The translations under genes were made by a program, and so were the position numbers. Of a stretch of 44,584 bases of DNA, positions 9,933 through 20,800 are shown piece after piece (position 1 is the stretch's first letter; each line of letters begins with the position of its first letter). The DNA is from a virus. Under the pieces are notes generated by a model. That model worked only from the letters and a program-made list of their open reading frames with translations. It had not been told where the DNA came from and did not search any database. The DNA lies in the IMG/VR virus record IMGVR_UViG_3300043570_004735, positions 1 through 44,584 of that record, one strand, 5' to 3'.

Positions 9933-10490
9933 ATGGCTAATTTACCACATTATTCAAATGACCAAACGTCTAAAAAAGGAAGAAACTTCGAACCTATACA
10001 AGGTAATTTGTTTGAAGTTACTATCATTCCACCAGCAGGAATTGCAGGTGGCGAGATGTTATTACAACATGTTAACAGTATATCTGGTTTAGAAACAATT
10101 CATAGACCAATCTCACCAGTTGAACAAAAATTCAAATGGGCAACTAGAAATTATGCTGGTATGCCAGATGGTACTTCACATGATATAACAATTAACTTCT
10201 CATTAAACTTAAATGACGCAAACCAAGCATATCTTTACAAAACCCTTAAAGACTGGTACACGTTAGCTTATAATACAGCTACCGGTGAAATGGGATTGAA
10301 AAAAGATTATGTAGGTACAATCATTATCACAAACTTTAATAGAGTCGGTGATATTTACAGAACACTAACATACGAAGAATGTTTCATAACTTCTGCCATT
10401 AACTTAGGTGACAATGATTACTCAACAGCTGACGCTAAAACTATAGAAATCATTTGGAAATCTGACGTAGCTAAAGAAGAATTAGCATAA
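9933..10490 (+). CDS. 19: Tail tube protein (gp19-like)
   Basis: This 185-aa protein is the inner tube of the tail (T4 gp19 is 163 aa). It has the family pattern of an N-terminal beta hairpin (GNLFEVTIIPP), a mid-region FKWATRNYAGMPDGTSHDITINFSL-type segment and a conserved TYEECFITS near residue 150. It directly follows the sheath gene and ends at a strong terminator, so sheath and tube form one unit. Confidence 0.92.
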   Translation: MANLPHYSNDQTSKKGRNFEPIQGNLFEVTIIPPAGIAGGEMLLQHVNSISGLETIHRPISPVEQKFKWATRNYAGMPDGTSHDITINFSLNLNDANQAYLYKTLKDWYTLAYNTATGEMGLKKDYVGTIIITNFNRVGDIYRTLTYEECFITSAINLGDNDYSTADAKTIEIIWKSDVAKEELA

Positions 10491-10499
10491 CAAAATTTA

Positions 10500-10532
10500 G
10501 GAGAGTTTTCTCAGGGAAACTCTCCTTTTTTT
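10500..10532 (+). terminator. Intrinsic terminator after the tube gene
   Basis: A perfect 9-bp stem GGAGAGTTT / AAACTCTCC with an 8-nt loop is followed by seven T. It separates the sheath/tube unit from the chaperone/tape-measure unit. Confidence 0.9.
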
Positions 10533-10568
10533 CGTAAGATAAATATATTATGTTATTATCATATTAAT

Positions 10569-10793
10569 ATGGAAATTCAAAAACTAACAGAAAAACTACA
10601 GGTTCTTATAACCAAAGAAGAATCTGCTGGATTAAATTCGGCAATCTTAAATGATGCGATCGAAGATAATCAAAGACCTGTTTCGGTAAGTGCTTATATT
10701 AGATCTTTAATCAAAAAGGATTTACGACAAAGAGGCATGACAGAGCAGAGATCATACATAAAAGATAAAATCAATAAACTTAACAAACAATAA
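10569..10793 (+). CDS. Small protein, possibly ribbon-helix-helix
   Basis: This 74-aa charged protein reads RPVSVSAYIRSLIKKDLRQRG in its middle, which resembles the strand-helix-helix of CopG/Arc-like DNA binders; this is a weak match. It starts the chaperone unit and ends 2 nt before the next ATG. It could be a regulator or a small morphogenesis factor. Confidence 0.6.
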   Translation: MEIQKLTEKLQVLITKEESAGLNSAILNDAIEDNQRPVSVSAYIRSLIKKDLRQRGMTEQRSYIKDKINKLNKQ

Positions 10794-10795
10794 TT

Positions 10796-11749
10796 ATGTC
10801 AGAAGAATTAGACGACCTATTAAACCAAAAAGAAAATGAAGGTGGTGCCTTTCAAAATCCAATGATTGATCAGATTAAATCTGAAGGTCTCGGAAGTGTA
10901 GACATGGATCGTTTTGGTCCAGATCAAGCTAGAACTGCTAAAGAAATTTTAGGATGGATGGCAATGGATCTTAAAGCTTTACCGTCAAGAGGTAAATATT
11001 ATCCATCTGATGCTCTTTTACAGATTAGATCTGCAAGAGTTAATGAGATTAGATACTTCTCAACAGTAGATGAATCAAACTTAATTGATGTTGAAGACAA
11101 ATTAAATTACATCGTTAGTAATTGTGTTCAATTTAAATCTGGTAAAAGATTATTGTCTTCTAAAGATATTTGTGAAGAAGATCGTATCTTCGTTCTTTTA
11201 TCAATCAGAGACTTGACTTTTCCTGAGCCTGAAAACAAATTGATTTTTAAATCTCGTAACAAACAAGGTGAAGAAGTTGATATTGAATTGAAATCAGAGT
11301 ATTTTCAAACGACTGATATTCCAGAAGAAATTGAAAACTATTATGATGAATCTCTTAGAGCTTATAAGATTAAAACAAAATCTGCGGGTGAAGTTATCAT
11401 GCGCCCCCCTTCAATCGGTATCATGACACAAGTTACTGAATACATTAAAGAAAAGGAGCAGAACAAGAAGCCTTGGGATAGAGCCTTCATGCAAGTATTT
11501 CCATACATTCAATTAGATTGGAGAGGCATGGATGAAAAACGTATTTTTGCAGCTGAAATTGAATTTAAAAGTTGGGATGAAAGAAAATACATGGTTATTT
11601 ACAGATTAGCTGAAAAAATGAAAATTGGGGCAAGCGCTGAATTAGTAGCGAATATTGCGGGTGAGGAGGTCCGTGCCCAAATTGACAACTTTCCAGGTGG
11701 GATTAAAAGTCTTTTCGTTATTCAAGATCTCTCTGGAGAACTTCTTTAA
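10796..11749 (+). CDS. Tail-assembly chaperone / hub protein (zero-frame product)
   Basis: The 317-aa protein contains LPSRGKYYP (about residues 63-71), typical of gp26-like hub/tail-assembly proteins, followed by a region resembling the tail chaperone core (EIRYFSTVDE, IVSNCVQFKSGK). Its place between tail tube and tape measure is where most long-tailed phages encode a chaperone pair joined by ribosomal frameshifting. The gene ends GAA CTT CTT TAA G with GGAG just upstream. This resembles the CTT-stop +1 site of prfB and leads into the open frame 11748-11966. Confidence 0.78.
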   Translation: MSEELDDLLNQKENEGGAFQNPMIDQIKSEGLGSVDMDRFGPDQARTAKEILGWMAMDLKALPSRGKYYPSDALLQIRSARVNEIRYFSTVDESNLIDVEDKLNYIVSNCVQFKSGKRLLSSKDICEEDRIFVLLSIRDLTFPEPENKLIFKSRNKQGEEVDIELKSEYFQTTDIPEEIENYYDESLRAYKIKTKSAGEVIMRPPSIGIMTQVTEYIKEKEQNKKPWDRAFMQVFPYIQLDWRGMDEKRIFAAEIEFKSWDERKYMVIYRLAEKMKIGASAELVANIAGEEVRAQIDNFPGGIKSLFVIQDLSGELL

Positions 11750-11966
11750 GGTTAAGTTTCAATTTATCAAACAGTTGCATCTGCAACCTAGTGAAATTGA
11801 AGAAATGCCTTATTACGAATATCATTACACATTAGATTTTCTAGTTAAAGATATTAAAGAAGAGAACAAACGTACACAAGAGCAAAATGATAGTCAAAAA
11901 TCATCAGCTCCTAAAATGCCAAATATGCCAAAAATGCCAAAAATACCTTCGATGAAGAAGTATTAA
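11748..11966 (+). CDS. +1 frameshift extension of the tail-assembly chaperone
   Basis: If tRNA-Leu slips from CTT (11744-11746) to TTT, reading continues at AAG (11748) for 72 codons, giving a 389-aa fusion. The extension contains LQPSEIEEMPYYEYHYTLDF, which matches the C-terminal pattern of gp26/51-like chaperones (small-Pro-Tyr-Glu). It ends in a Met-Pro-Lys repeat tail. The frame is open back to a TTG at 11655, but no good start codon or RBS exists for separate translation. The first ATG in frame (about 11804) would cut off the conserved part. Confidence 0.7.
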   Translation, partial: KVKFQFIKQLHLQPSEIEEMPYYEYHYTLDFLVKDIKEENKRTQEQNDSQKSSAPKMPNMPKMPKIPSMKKY

Positions 11967-11975
11967 GGTGTAATT

Positions 11976-11986
11976 GATATATAAGC
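11976..11986 (+). promoter_or_regulatory. GATATATA late-promoter-like motif
   Basis: GATATATAAGC lies 32 nt before the GTG start of the tape-measure-like gene. Confidence 0.5.
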
Positions 11987-12007
11987 TAGAAAAATAACAA
12001 CGATTAA

Positions 12008-14392
12008 GTGGTATTTAAATCTCCATTTGAGAAATTCTCAGCTGAAAACTCTATAAAATTGCAAGCAAGCATCTCCAACATACAAGAAGTAGTTGGAGGT
12101 ATTGCTGCTATGGGAGCTATTACAGCTGAAAAAATAGATACTATTGCTAAATGTTCAATTATACAAGTTAATTATTTAAGACAAATTTATAAAGTCTTAG
12201 TTAAAGGATCTGTAACTCCAAAAGAAAAAGCTCAAGCCGCAGTAAAAGAAAAAGGTGATTCACCCGAAACTGCATTATTTGGAAGTAAAAAAGGCAAAGG
12301 AGTTATGAGCGGAGTCAAAGAAGCCGCAGTTGCCCTGGTCTTAATTGCTGGAGCTTTGATTATATTTGTTGGAGCTATGGCACTTGCTGGTGCAATAATA
12401 AGCCCAGCTATGATTCCTGCTATATTAACAGTAACAATAGCAATTGCTATAGTGACTATGGCATTTGCACAAATGATAAAAATTATTGCTGAAAATAAAA
12501 TCAAAACCAATGATGTTATTTTGGCAGCTATAGCAGTTGCTATCATGGCACCAGTTATTGTTTCTACTGCCTTAATTTTCTTAATGTTGCCAGATAAGTA
12601 TAAAGCTCCAGATCCAATGTGGACTCTTTTAGCTGGATTTACTATTTTAATATTTTCAGCAGCCGTTGCTTTAATTTTAAAGGGTGGTGGAAGAGCTTTA
12701 AGCCGAGATAAAAGTTTAACATATACTTTACCTCTTCTTATTGCAGGATTAGCTCTTGCTATTCTTGCAGCATCTTATATTTTTCAATTATTACCAGATA
12801 CTTTTAAATCTCCTCCATTAGAATGGTCTTTTAATGTTGGTATGGCTTTATTAGCATTCTCATTCCCTGCAATGGTTCTGAGTTTGATGGGTTGGACACC
12901 ATTAGAAATCGTTATAATACCTTTATTAATTATAGCACTAGCAGGAGCATTATTAGGTGCTGCTTTTATATTGTCTTTTGCACCAAGTAAATGGATCTCT
13001 CCGCCATTGGAATGGTCTCTTGGAATTGGTGTTTCATTATTGATGTTTGGTGGAGTTGCAGCCTTATTAGGCTTAATAATAAAATCCACAGGTGGTCCAG
13101 TACCATTCTTAATAGGCGCATTAGCTTTAATAGTTTTAGCAGTAGTTATACTTGCAGTGGCAGGAATTCTATCATTACTACCAGAAGGTCTATTTAAAAA
13201 AGATGGACTTTTGTATAAAATCGCTGACACGATGGAATATTTCGGTTTTAAAATGGTTAACGTCTTTGTTTATTTAGTTAAAGAATTAATGCCTTATGTT
13301 AAAGAGTTTATTACGTTTATGGCAAATTTGTTTGTTGACATCTTCCCTAAAATTGTAGATCCTTTAAATAGATTTATTGATGCATTAGCAACTTCATTTG
13401 GTAAATTACTAGACCATGTGGTGCCCCTAATTACAGCAGCTTTTGATGGTATTGCAAAAGTATTATCAGCAGCATCAGAAATTATAGTACCTATTATTAA
13501 TGCAATTAAAGAAGTAATATTAGGTGTACTTGATTTTATTATTAAAGGTTTCCAAGAATTTAGAGGATTTATTAATGATTTAGCTTCAATTGGAGCTGGA
13601 AATATTTTAGCAATTGGCGGAGCCTTATTTTCTCTTGCGGGTGGATTAGCAGCTGTGATGGCTGTGATGGCTGGAGGAGCAATTGCTCAAGGTGTTGGTA
13701 AAGCCGTTGAAGGCTTAGGAAATTTAGTTGGTGGTATTGCAAGTGGAATTGGTAATTTCTTCTCAGGTGAAGAAGCACCAAAAGAGGCTAAAATGGATCC
13801 TATGCAATTTATTAGTTTTGTTGCAGCAAACGTTGGAGCATTAGAACAAGCAGCAACTTCTTTAGAAAAGATTGCAAAATCACTATCTAGCATTATGGTA
13901 TTAAAACCAACAGAAGGTCTTATGAAGTTTCTAGGTGTTTTCTCAAATTATGTTAAAGTAATTTCTGGAGGAGGAATCTTTGGTGGTCCAGTTGATGCAA
14001 TAGTAAAAGCAAATAACAGTTTTGTCGGCTTATTTAAAGAAATACAGAAAGTTGACGATATGAAATTAATGAAAGTTAATGACATATTAGAAAATACAGC
14101 TAATCTAATGAGATTAGACAAAGGTGATGGTATTGAAGTTGCGATGGAAGCAGTTACTAAATTTATTAAAGAAGCTGTTGACGTGGTTGCAAAAAATAGC
14201 GAAGCAGTAAATAAAGTTTCAAAAGGCACGGAAGTTTCTCAATCTGAACTTAAGCAAATGATCGAACAGATGAAATTAGCTGTTGATAAAATGGGTTCTC
14301 AAAATATTGGTGCAGATATTAAAGCAGCTTTATCTGGAGCCACATTAGGAGTTAGAGTTACTAACACAAGTGACTTTAAATTTGGAAGATAA
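12008..14392 (+). CDS. Tail tape-measure-like membrane-active protein
   Basis: Position after the chaperone and 794 aa of hydrophobic and helical sequence point to the tape-measure protein, which sets tail length and may be injected. Start is GTG; no closer ATG fits. The N-terminal 100 aa are helical and charged. Residues about 105-400 hold many hydrophobic segments in three related units (LPDKYKAPDPMWTLLAG, LPDTFKSPPLEWSFNVG, APSKWISPPLEWSLGIG), each followed by two hydrophobic helices. The C-terminal 200 aa are amphipathic. A pore-forming role during DNA entry is inferred. Confidence 0.75.
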   Translation: MVFKSPFEKFSAENSIKLQASISNIQEVVGGIAAMGAITAEKIDTIAKCSIIQVNYLRQIYKVLVKGSVTPKEKAQAAVKEKGDSPETALFGSKKGKGVMSGVKEAAVALVLIAGALIIFVGAMALAGAIISPAMIPAILTVTIAIAIVTMAFAQMIKIIAENKIKTNDVILAAIAVAIMAPVIVSTALIFLMLPDKYKAPDPMWTLLAGFTILIFSAAVALILKGGGRALSRDKSLTYTLPLLIAGLALAILAASYIFQLLPDTFKSPPLEWSFNVGMALLAFSFPAMVLSLMGWTPLEIVIIPLLIIALAGALLGAAFILSFAPSKWISPPLEWSLGIGVSLLMFGGVAALLGLIIKSTGGPVPFLIGALALIVLAVVILAVAGILSLLPEGLFKKDGLLYKIADTMEYFGFKMVNVFVYLVKELMPYVKEFITFMANLFVDIFPKIVDPLNRFIDALATSFGKLLDHVVPLITAAFDGIAKVLSAASEIIVPIINAIKEVILGVLDFIIKGFQEFRGFINDLASIGAGNILAIGGALFSLAGGLAAVMAVMAGGAIAQGVGKAVEGLGNLVGGIASGIGNFFSGEEAPKEAKMDPMQFISFVAANVGALEQAATSLEKIAKSLSSIMVLKPTEGLMKFLGVFSNYVKVISGGGIFGGPVDAIVKANNSFVGLFKEIQKVDDMKLMKVNDILENTANLMRLDKGDGIEVAMEAVTKFIKEAVDVVAKNSEAVNKVSKGTEVSQSELKQMIEQMKLAVDKMGSQNIGADIKAALSGATLGVRVTNTSDFKFGR

Positions 14393-14494
14393 TCTAATCT
14401 TACCTCTGGACTTAAATCCTTAATTTTATGCTAGTATGTCCCTTTAGTTTCAAATGAAACCTTATTTAGTTATGTGATATAAAAAATAAAAATT

Positions 14495-14728
14495 ATGTCA
14501 GGTATAACTAGTCAAACATCACTTGTAGATTCTTCAACAATAGAATCATTTCACTATAATAGTGCTCTTCAATTACTTTTAGTTACATTTAAACACGGTA
14601 AGAGCTATTCTTATTCTGATGTTGACAAAGCGACATATATACTATTCATGACTGAAGCTTTTGACAGTCCGGGCAAAGCCTTAAATACTCATATCAAAAG
14701 TAAATTCGACTATATTTTATTAGATTAA
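14495..14728 (+). CDS. KTSC-domain protein
   Basis: This 77-aa protein fits the KTSC domain: V-D-S-S-x-I-x-S-x-x-Y at the N-terminus, L-L-V-T-F-x-x-G-x-x-Y-x-Y in the middle, and a C-terminal helix with FDSPGKALNTHIKSKF. The family is small, widespread and of unknown function, common in phages. A GATATAAAAAAT stretch 19 nt upstream may be its promoter. Confidence 0.82.
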   Translation: MSGITSQTSLVDSSTIESFHYNSALQLLLVTFKHGKSYSYSDVDKATYILFMTEAFDSPGKALNTHIKSKFDYILLD

Positions 14729-14764
14729 TTATTTTGTGACGATAGATAGTGCATGGTAATTCCA

Positions 14765-14838
14765 TGCCGGTTCGTCTAATGGCAGGACGCACAACTCCGA
14801 CTTGTGAAATAAAGGTTCGAACCCTTTACTGGTAACCA
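14765..14838 (+). tRNA. tRNA-Arg (anticodon CCG)
   Basis: Acceptor TGCCGGT/ACTGGTA, anticodon stem CACAA/TTGTG with loop CTCCGAC, T-arm AAAGG-TTCGAAC-CCTTT, and an encoded CCA. It decodes CGG and sits alone between the KTSC and fibre genes. Confidence 0.88.
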
Positions 14839-14878
14839 TAATTTCGTGGATAAATAGTAAAAAACAAAGAACCATTTA

Positions 14879-17800
14879 ATGGATAATAATTATTTACCAA
14901 GACTCATCTATCTTATAGAATATACAGATGGAAGCAACCCAAATTCGGGTAGAGTTTCGTTTAACAGCCCGCATGTTGATGAAATTACAAACATCAAAAT
15001 ACATGACTTAGATCTTAAAGATAACAAGAATGCTTATCTAAAATCTCAAACTGATATCGGTGCAAAAATCACTATTTTAAATAGTGAAAACCCAGAACGT
15101 TACATTATGTACACTGTTACTGGAATAAATTATTCTGATTTTAATTTAGACGGTACAGTAAATGGTCTAGATTTAGACGTTGATTATGCTGATAGAAATT
15201 TAGGAGAAGTAAACGGAGTAGAAATTGATGAGGCCCTAGTTTTTAGAAAGGGTATCAAAATATATTTTTCTGTTGATGCTACTGGAAGTTCAACTGGAGC
15301 TAAAGGTGCAACAGGTGCTCAAGGTGCTAGTGGTTCTACTGGTGCACAAGGTAATGTTGGTTCTAAAGGAGACACGGGTGCTCAAGGTTCTACAGGATCT
15401 GGAGCTCAAGGTGCAGTAGGTGCTCAAGGTTCAACTGGTTCTAAAGGAGAAGTTGGTGCTCAAGGTTCAATTGGTTCTAAAGGAGAAGTTGGTGCTCAAG
15501 GCTCAACTGGAATTGGTGCTCAAGGTGCTGAAGGTGCTCAGGGTTCAATTGGTTCTAAAGGAGAAGTTGGTGCTCAAGGTGCAGACGGAATAGGTGCAAT
15601 AGGTGCTCAAGGTAGTATTGGAAATACAGGTGCTCAAGGAAATACAGGTGCCCAAGGAAATGCTGGTACTAATGGTACTCAAGGCGATATTGGTTTACAA
15701 GGTGCTCAAGGCTCAATAGGTGCTCAAGGCTCGACTGGTTCTAAAGGAGAAGTTGGTGCTCAAGGTTCTATTGGAAATACAGGTGCTCAAGGTATAGATG
15801 GTATAAAAGGTGCTGAAGGTGCACAAGGTGGTATTGGAAATACAGGTGCTCAAGGATCAATTGGTTCTGTAGGTGCTCAAGGTATAGATGGAGCACAAGG
15901 TTCGAACGGAGCTCAAGGTGCTCAAGGAAATACAGGTGCTCAAGGTTTAGCTGGTTCTGATGGGTCCGACGGCGCCCAAGGTGCAAGTGGTTCAAATGGA
16001 ACTGATGGAGCTCAAGGAAATGCAGGAACTAATGGAGCTCAAGGTTCTGATGGAACTGATGGAGCTCAAGGTTCAATTGGTACTAAAGGCGATACTGGTT
16101 CTAAAGGTAGTGATGGAATTGATGGTGCTCAGGGTGATACTGGTTCTAAAGGAGAAGTTGGTGCTCAAGGTAGTGCTGGAACAAACGGTGCTCAAGGTGA
16201 TACTGGTTTAAAAGGTGATTTAGGTGCTCAAGGTAGTGCTGGAACAAACGGTGCTCAAGGTGATACTGGTTCTAAAGGAGAAGTTGGTGCTCAAGGCATA
16301 ACAGGTGCTCAAGGAACAAATGGTAATGATGGATTTGATGGTGCTAAGGGAGAAACAGGTAGTAAAGGTGAAGTTGGTGCTCAAGGAGCAGAAGGTGCTC
16401 AAGGAAATACTGGTTCTACAGGAGCTCAAGGTTTTGCTGGAACTAATGGAGCTCAGGGTAGTATAGGTTTCCAAGGTGCTGAAGGTGCTCAAGGATCTGT
16501 TGGTACTAAAGGAGAAGTTGGTGCTCAAGGTGACGCTGGTTCTACTGGTGCACAAGGTGCAGCTGGTGCTCAAGGAACGAGCGGATTGTCTGGTATTGAT
16601 GGTTCTCAAGGTAGTGCTGGAACAAACGGTGCTCAAGGAAATGATGGAGCTCAAGGCGCTCAAGGAAACGATGGAGCAAAAGGCGAAATTGGAAATACAG
16701 GTGCTCAAGGTGACTTAGGTGCTCAAGGTAATATTGGAAATACAGGTGCTCAAGGATCAAAAGGTGATTTAGGTACAACAGGTGCTCAAGGTGACTTAGG
16801 TGCTCAAGGAGCAAAAGGCGAAATTGGTGTTACTGGTGCTCAAGGTGACTTAGGTGCTCAAGGAGCAAAGGGTGACTTAGGCACAAAGGGTGAAATTGGT
16901 GTTACAGGTGCCCAAGGAGCAAAAGGTGACTTAGGACCTCAAGGTAATATTGGAACAACTGGTGCTCAAGGTGCAAAAGGTGACTTAGGTGTTACTGGAG
17001 CTCAAGGTGACTTAGGTGCTCAAGGTAGTGCTGGAACTAATGGAACAAAGGGTGAAATTGGTGCTCAAGGAGCAAAAGGTGACTTAGGTGTTACTGGAGC
17101 TCAAGGTGACTTAGGTGCTCAAGGTAGTGCTGGAACTAATGGAACAAAGGGTGAAATTGGTGCTCAAGGAGCAAAAGGTGATCTAGGACCTCAAGGTAAT
17201 ATTGGAAATACAGGTGCTCAAGGAGCAAAGGGTGACTTAGGTGCTCAAGGAGCAAAAGGTGACTTAGGTGCTCAAGGTAATATTGGAAATACAGGTGCTC
17301 AAGGAGCAAAGGGTGATTTGGGTGTTCAAGGTTTACAAGGTGCTCAAGGAGCAAAAGGTGACTTAGGTGTTACTGGAGCTCAAGGTGACTTAGGTGCTCA
17401 AGGAGCAAAAGGTGACTTAGGTACAACAGGTGCTCAAGGAGCAAAGGGTGACTTAGGTGTTACTGGAGCTCAAGGTGACTTAGGTGCTCAAGGAGCAAAG
17501 GGTGATTTAGGACCTCAAGGTAATATTGGAAATACGGGTGCTCAAGGTGACTTAGGTGCTCAAGGAGCAAAGGGTGACCAAGGTGCAACAGGTGCTCAAG
17601 GTGACTTAGGTGCTCAAGGAGCAAAAGGTGACTTAGGTACAACAGGTGCTCAAGGTGCAAAAGGTGACTTAGGTGTTACTGGTGCTCAAGGTGATTTAGG
17701 TGCTCAAGGTAGTGCTGGAACTAATGGAACAAAGGGTGAAATTGGAACAACAGGTGCTCAAGGTGCAAAAGGTGACTTAGGACCTCAGGGTAATATTGGA

Positions 17801-20800
17801 AATACAGGTGCTCAAGGTGCAAAAGGTGACTTAGGTGTTACTGGAGCTCAAGGTGACTTAGGTGCTCAAGGAGCAAAAGGTGACTTAGGTGCAACTGGAG
17901 CTCAAGGTGACTTAGGTGCTCAAGGTAGTGCTGGAAATACCGGAGCACAAGGAGCTAAAGGTGATTTAGGACCTCAAGGTAATATTGGAAATATAGGTGC
18001 TCAAGGTGACTTAGGAGCTCAAGGAGCAAAAGGTGATTTAGGTGCAACTGGTGCTCAAGGAGCTAAAGGTGATTTAGGTGCAAAGGGTGATTTAGGTGCT
18101 CAAGGTGACTTAGGAGCTCAAGGAGCAAAAGGTGACTTAGGTGCAATAGGAGCTCAAGGTTTACAAGGTGCTCAAGGAGCAAAAGGTGACTTAGGTGTTA
18201 CTGGAGCTCAAGGAGCAAAAGGTGATCTAGGTGCAACAGGTGCTCAAGGAGCAAAAGGTGACTTAGGTGCAACAGGTGCTCAAGGAGCAAAAGGTGACTT
18301 AGGTGCAACAGGTGCTCAAGGAGCAAAAGGTGACTTAGGTGCAACAGGAGCTCAAGGAGCAAAAGGTGACTTAGGTGCAAAAGGTGACTTAGGTACAAAA
18401 GGAGATCAAGGTGCAACAGGAATTGGAATTGATGGTGCTCAAGGAGCCAAAGGTGACTTAGGTGCAACAGGAGCTCAAGGAGATAAAGGTGATACTGGAA
18501 TTGGAACTACTGGAGCTCAAGGAGCTAAAGGTGAAATTGGTGTAAAAGGCGATCAAGGAGCCAAAGGTGACTTAGGTGCAACCGGGGCTCAAGGAACAGT
18601 TGGTGCAGTGGGTGCTCAAGGTGCAGTTGGACCACAAGGCGTTAAGGGTGCTGCCGGAGTTGACGGATTAGCAGGATCGACAGGATTGCAGGGTGCTCAA
18701 GGTGCTTTAGGACCACAAGGACCTCAAGGTGCTCAAGGAGCTAAAGGTGACTTAGGTGTAACAGGTGCTCAAGGAGCAAAAGGTGATTTGGGTGCAACAG
18801 GTGCTCAAGGAGCAAAAGGTGATTTGGGTGTTCAAGGTTTACAAGGTGCTCAAGGAGCAAAAGGTGACTTAGGTGTTACTGGAGCTCAAGGAGATTTAGG
18901 TGCTCAAGGTGCAAAAGGTGACTTAGGTGCTCAAGGTAGTTTAGGACCTCAAGGTAATATTGGAAATACAGGTGCTCAAGGAGCAAAAGGTGATTTAGGA
19001 CCTCAAGGCAATATTGGAAATACAGGAGCTAAAGGTGACTTAGGTGCAACAGGAGCTCAAGGAGCAAAAGGTGACTTAGGTGCAACAGGTGCTCAAGGAG
19101 CAAAAGGTGACTTAGGTGCTCAAGGAGCAAAAGGTGACTTAGGTGCTCAAGGAGCAAAAGGTGACTTAGGTGCAACAGGTGCTCAAGGAGCCAAAGGTGA
19201 CTTAGGTGCAACAGGTGCTCAAGGAGCTAAAGGTGATTTAGGTGCAAAAGGTGATTTAGGTGCAACAGGTGCTCAAGGAGCTAAAGGTGACTTAGGTGCT
19301 CAAGGAGCAAAAGGTGATTTAGGACCTCAAGGTAATATTGGAAATACAGGTGCTCAAGGAGCTAAAGGTGATTTAGGACCTCAAGGTAATATTGGAAATA
19401 CAGGTGCTCAAGGAGCAAAAGGTGATTTAGGACCTCAAGGCAATATTGGAAATACAGGAGCTCAAGGAGCCAAAGGTGACTTAGGTGCAACAGGAGCTCA
19501 AGGAGCAAAAGGTGACTTAGGTGCAACAGGAGCTCAAGGAGCAAAAGGTGACTTAGGTGCTCAAGGAGCAAAAGGTGACTTAGGTGCAATAGGAGCTCAA
19601 GGAGCTAAAGGTGACTTAGGTGCAACAGGTGCTCAAGGTGCAAAAGGTGACTTAGGTGCTCAAGGTAGTTTAGGACCTCAAGGTAATATTGGAAATACAG
19701 GTGCTCAAGGAGCAAAAGGTGATTTAGGACCTCAAGGCAATATTGGAAATACAGGAGCTAAAGGTGACTTAGGTGCAACAGGAGCTCAAGGAGCAAAAGG
19801 TGACTTAGGTGCAACAGGTGCTCAAGGAGCAAAAGGTGACTTAGGTGCTCAAGGAGCAAAAGGTGACTTAGGTGCTCAAGGAGCAAAAGGTGACTTAGGT
19901 GCAACAGGTGCTCAAGGAGCCAAAGGTGACTTAGGTGCAACAGGTGCTCAAGGAGCTAAAGGTGATTTAGGTGCAAAAGGTGATTTAGGTGCAACAGGTG
20001 CTCAAGGAGCTAAAGGTGACTTAGGTGCTCAAGGAGCAAAAGGTGATTTAGGACCTCAAGGTAATATTGGAAATACAGGTGCTCAAGGAGCAAAAGGTGA
20101 TCTAGGACCTCAAGGTAATATTGGAAATACAGGTGCTCAAGGAGCAAAAGGTGATCTAGGACCTCAAGGTAATATTGGAAATACAGGTGCTCAAGGAGCT
20201 AAAGGTGATCAAGGAGCAACTGGGATTGGAATAGATGGTGCTCAAGGAGCTAAAGGTGATTTAGGTGCAACAGGAGCTCAAGGAGCAAAAGGTGATGCTG
20301 GAATTGGAACTACTGGTGCTCAAGGAGCAAAAGGTGACTTAGGTGCAACAGGAGCTCAAGGAGCAAAAGGTGACTTAGGTGCAACAGGTGCTCAAGGAGC
20401 AAAAGGTGACTTAGGTGCAACAGGAGCTCAAGGAGCAAAAGGTGACTTAGGTGCAACAGGTGCTCAAGGAGCAAAAGGTGACTTAGGTGCAACAGGAGCT
20501 CAAGGAGCAAAAGGTGACTTAGGTACAAAAGGAGATCAAGGAGCCAAAGGTGACTTAGGTACAAAAGGAGATCAAGGAGCAACAGGAATTGGAATTGATG
20601 GAGCTCAAGGAGCTAAAGGTGACTTAGGTGCAACAGGTGCTCAAGGAGATAAAGGTGATACTGGAATTGGAACTACTGGAGCTCAAGGAGCTAAGGGTGA
20701 AATCGGTGTTACAGGTGCTCAAGGAGCTAAAGGCGAAATTGGTGTAAAAGGAGATCAAGGAGCTAAAGGTGACTTAGGTACAAAAGGAGATCAAGGTGCT

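Noticed and set aside
12232-13230. Long - strand ORFs opposite the tape-measure gene
   Set aside because: They have low-complexity translations (Ile/Ala-rich) caused by the hydrophobic codons of the + strand gene.
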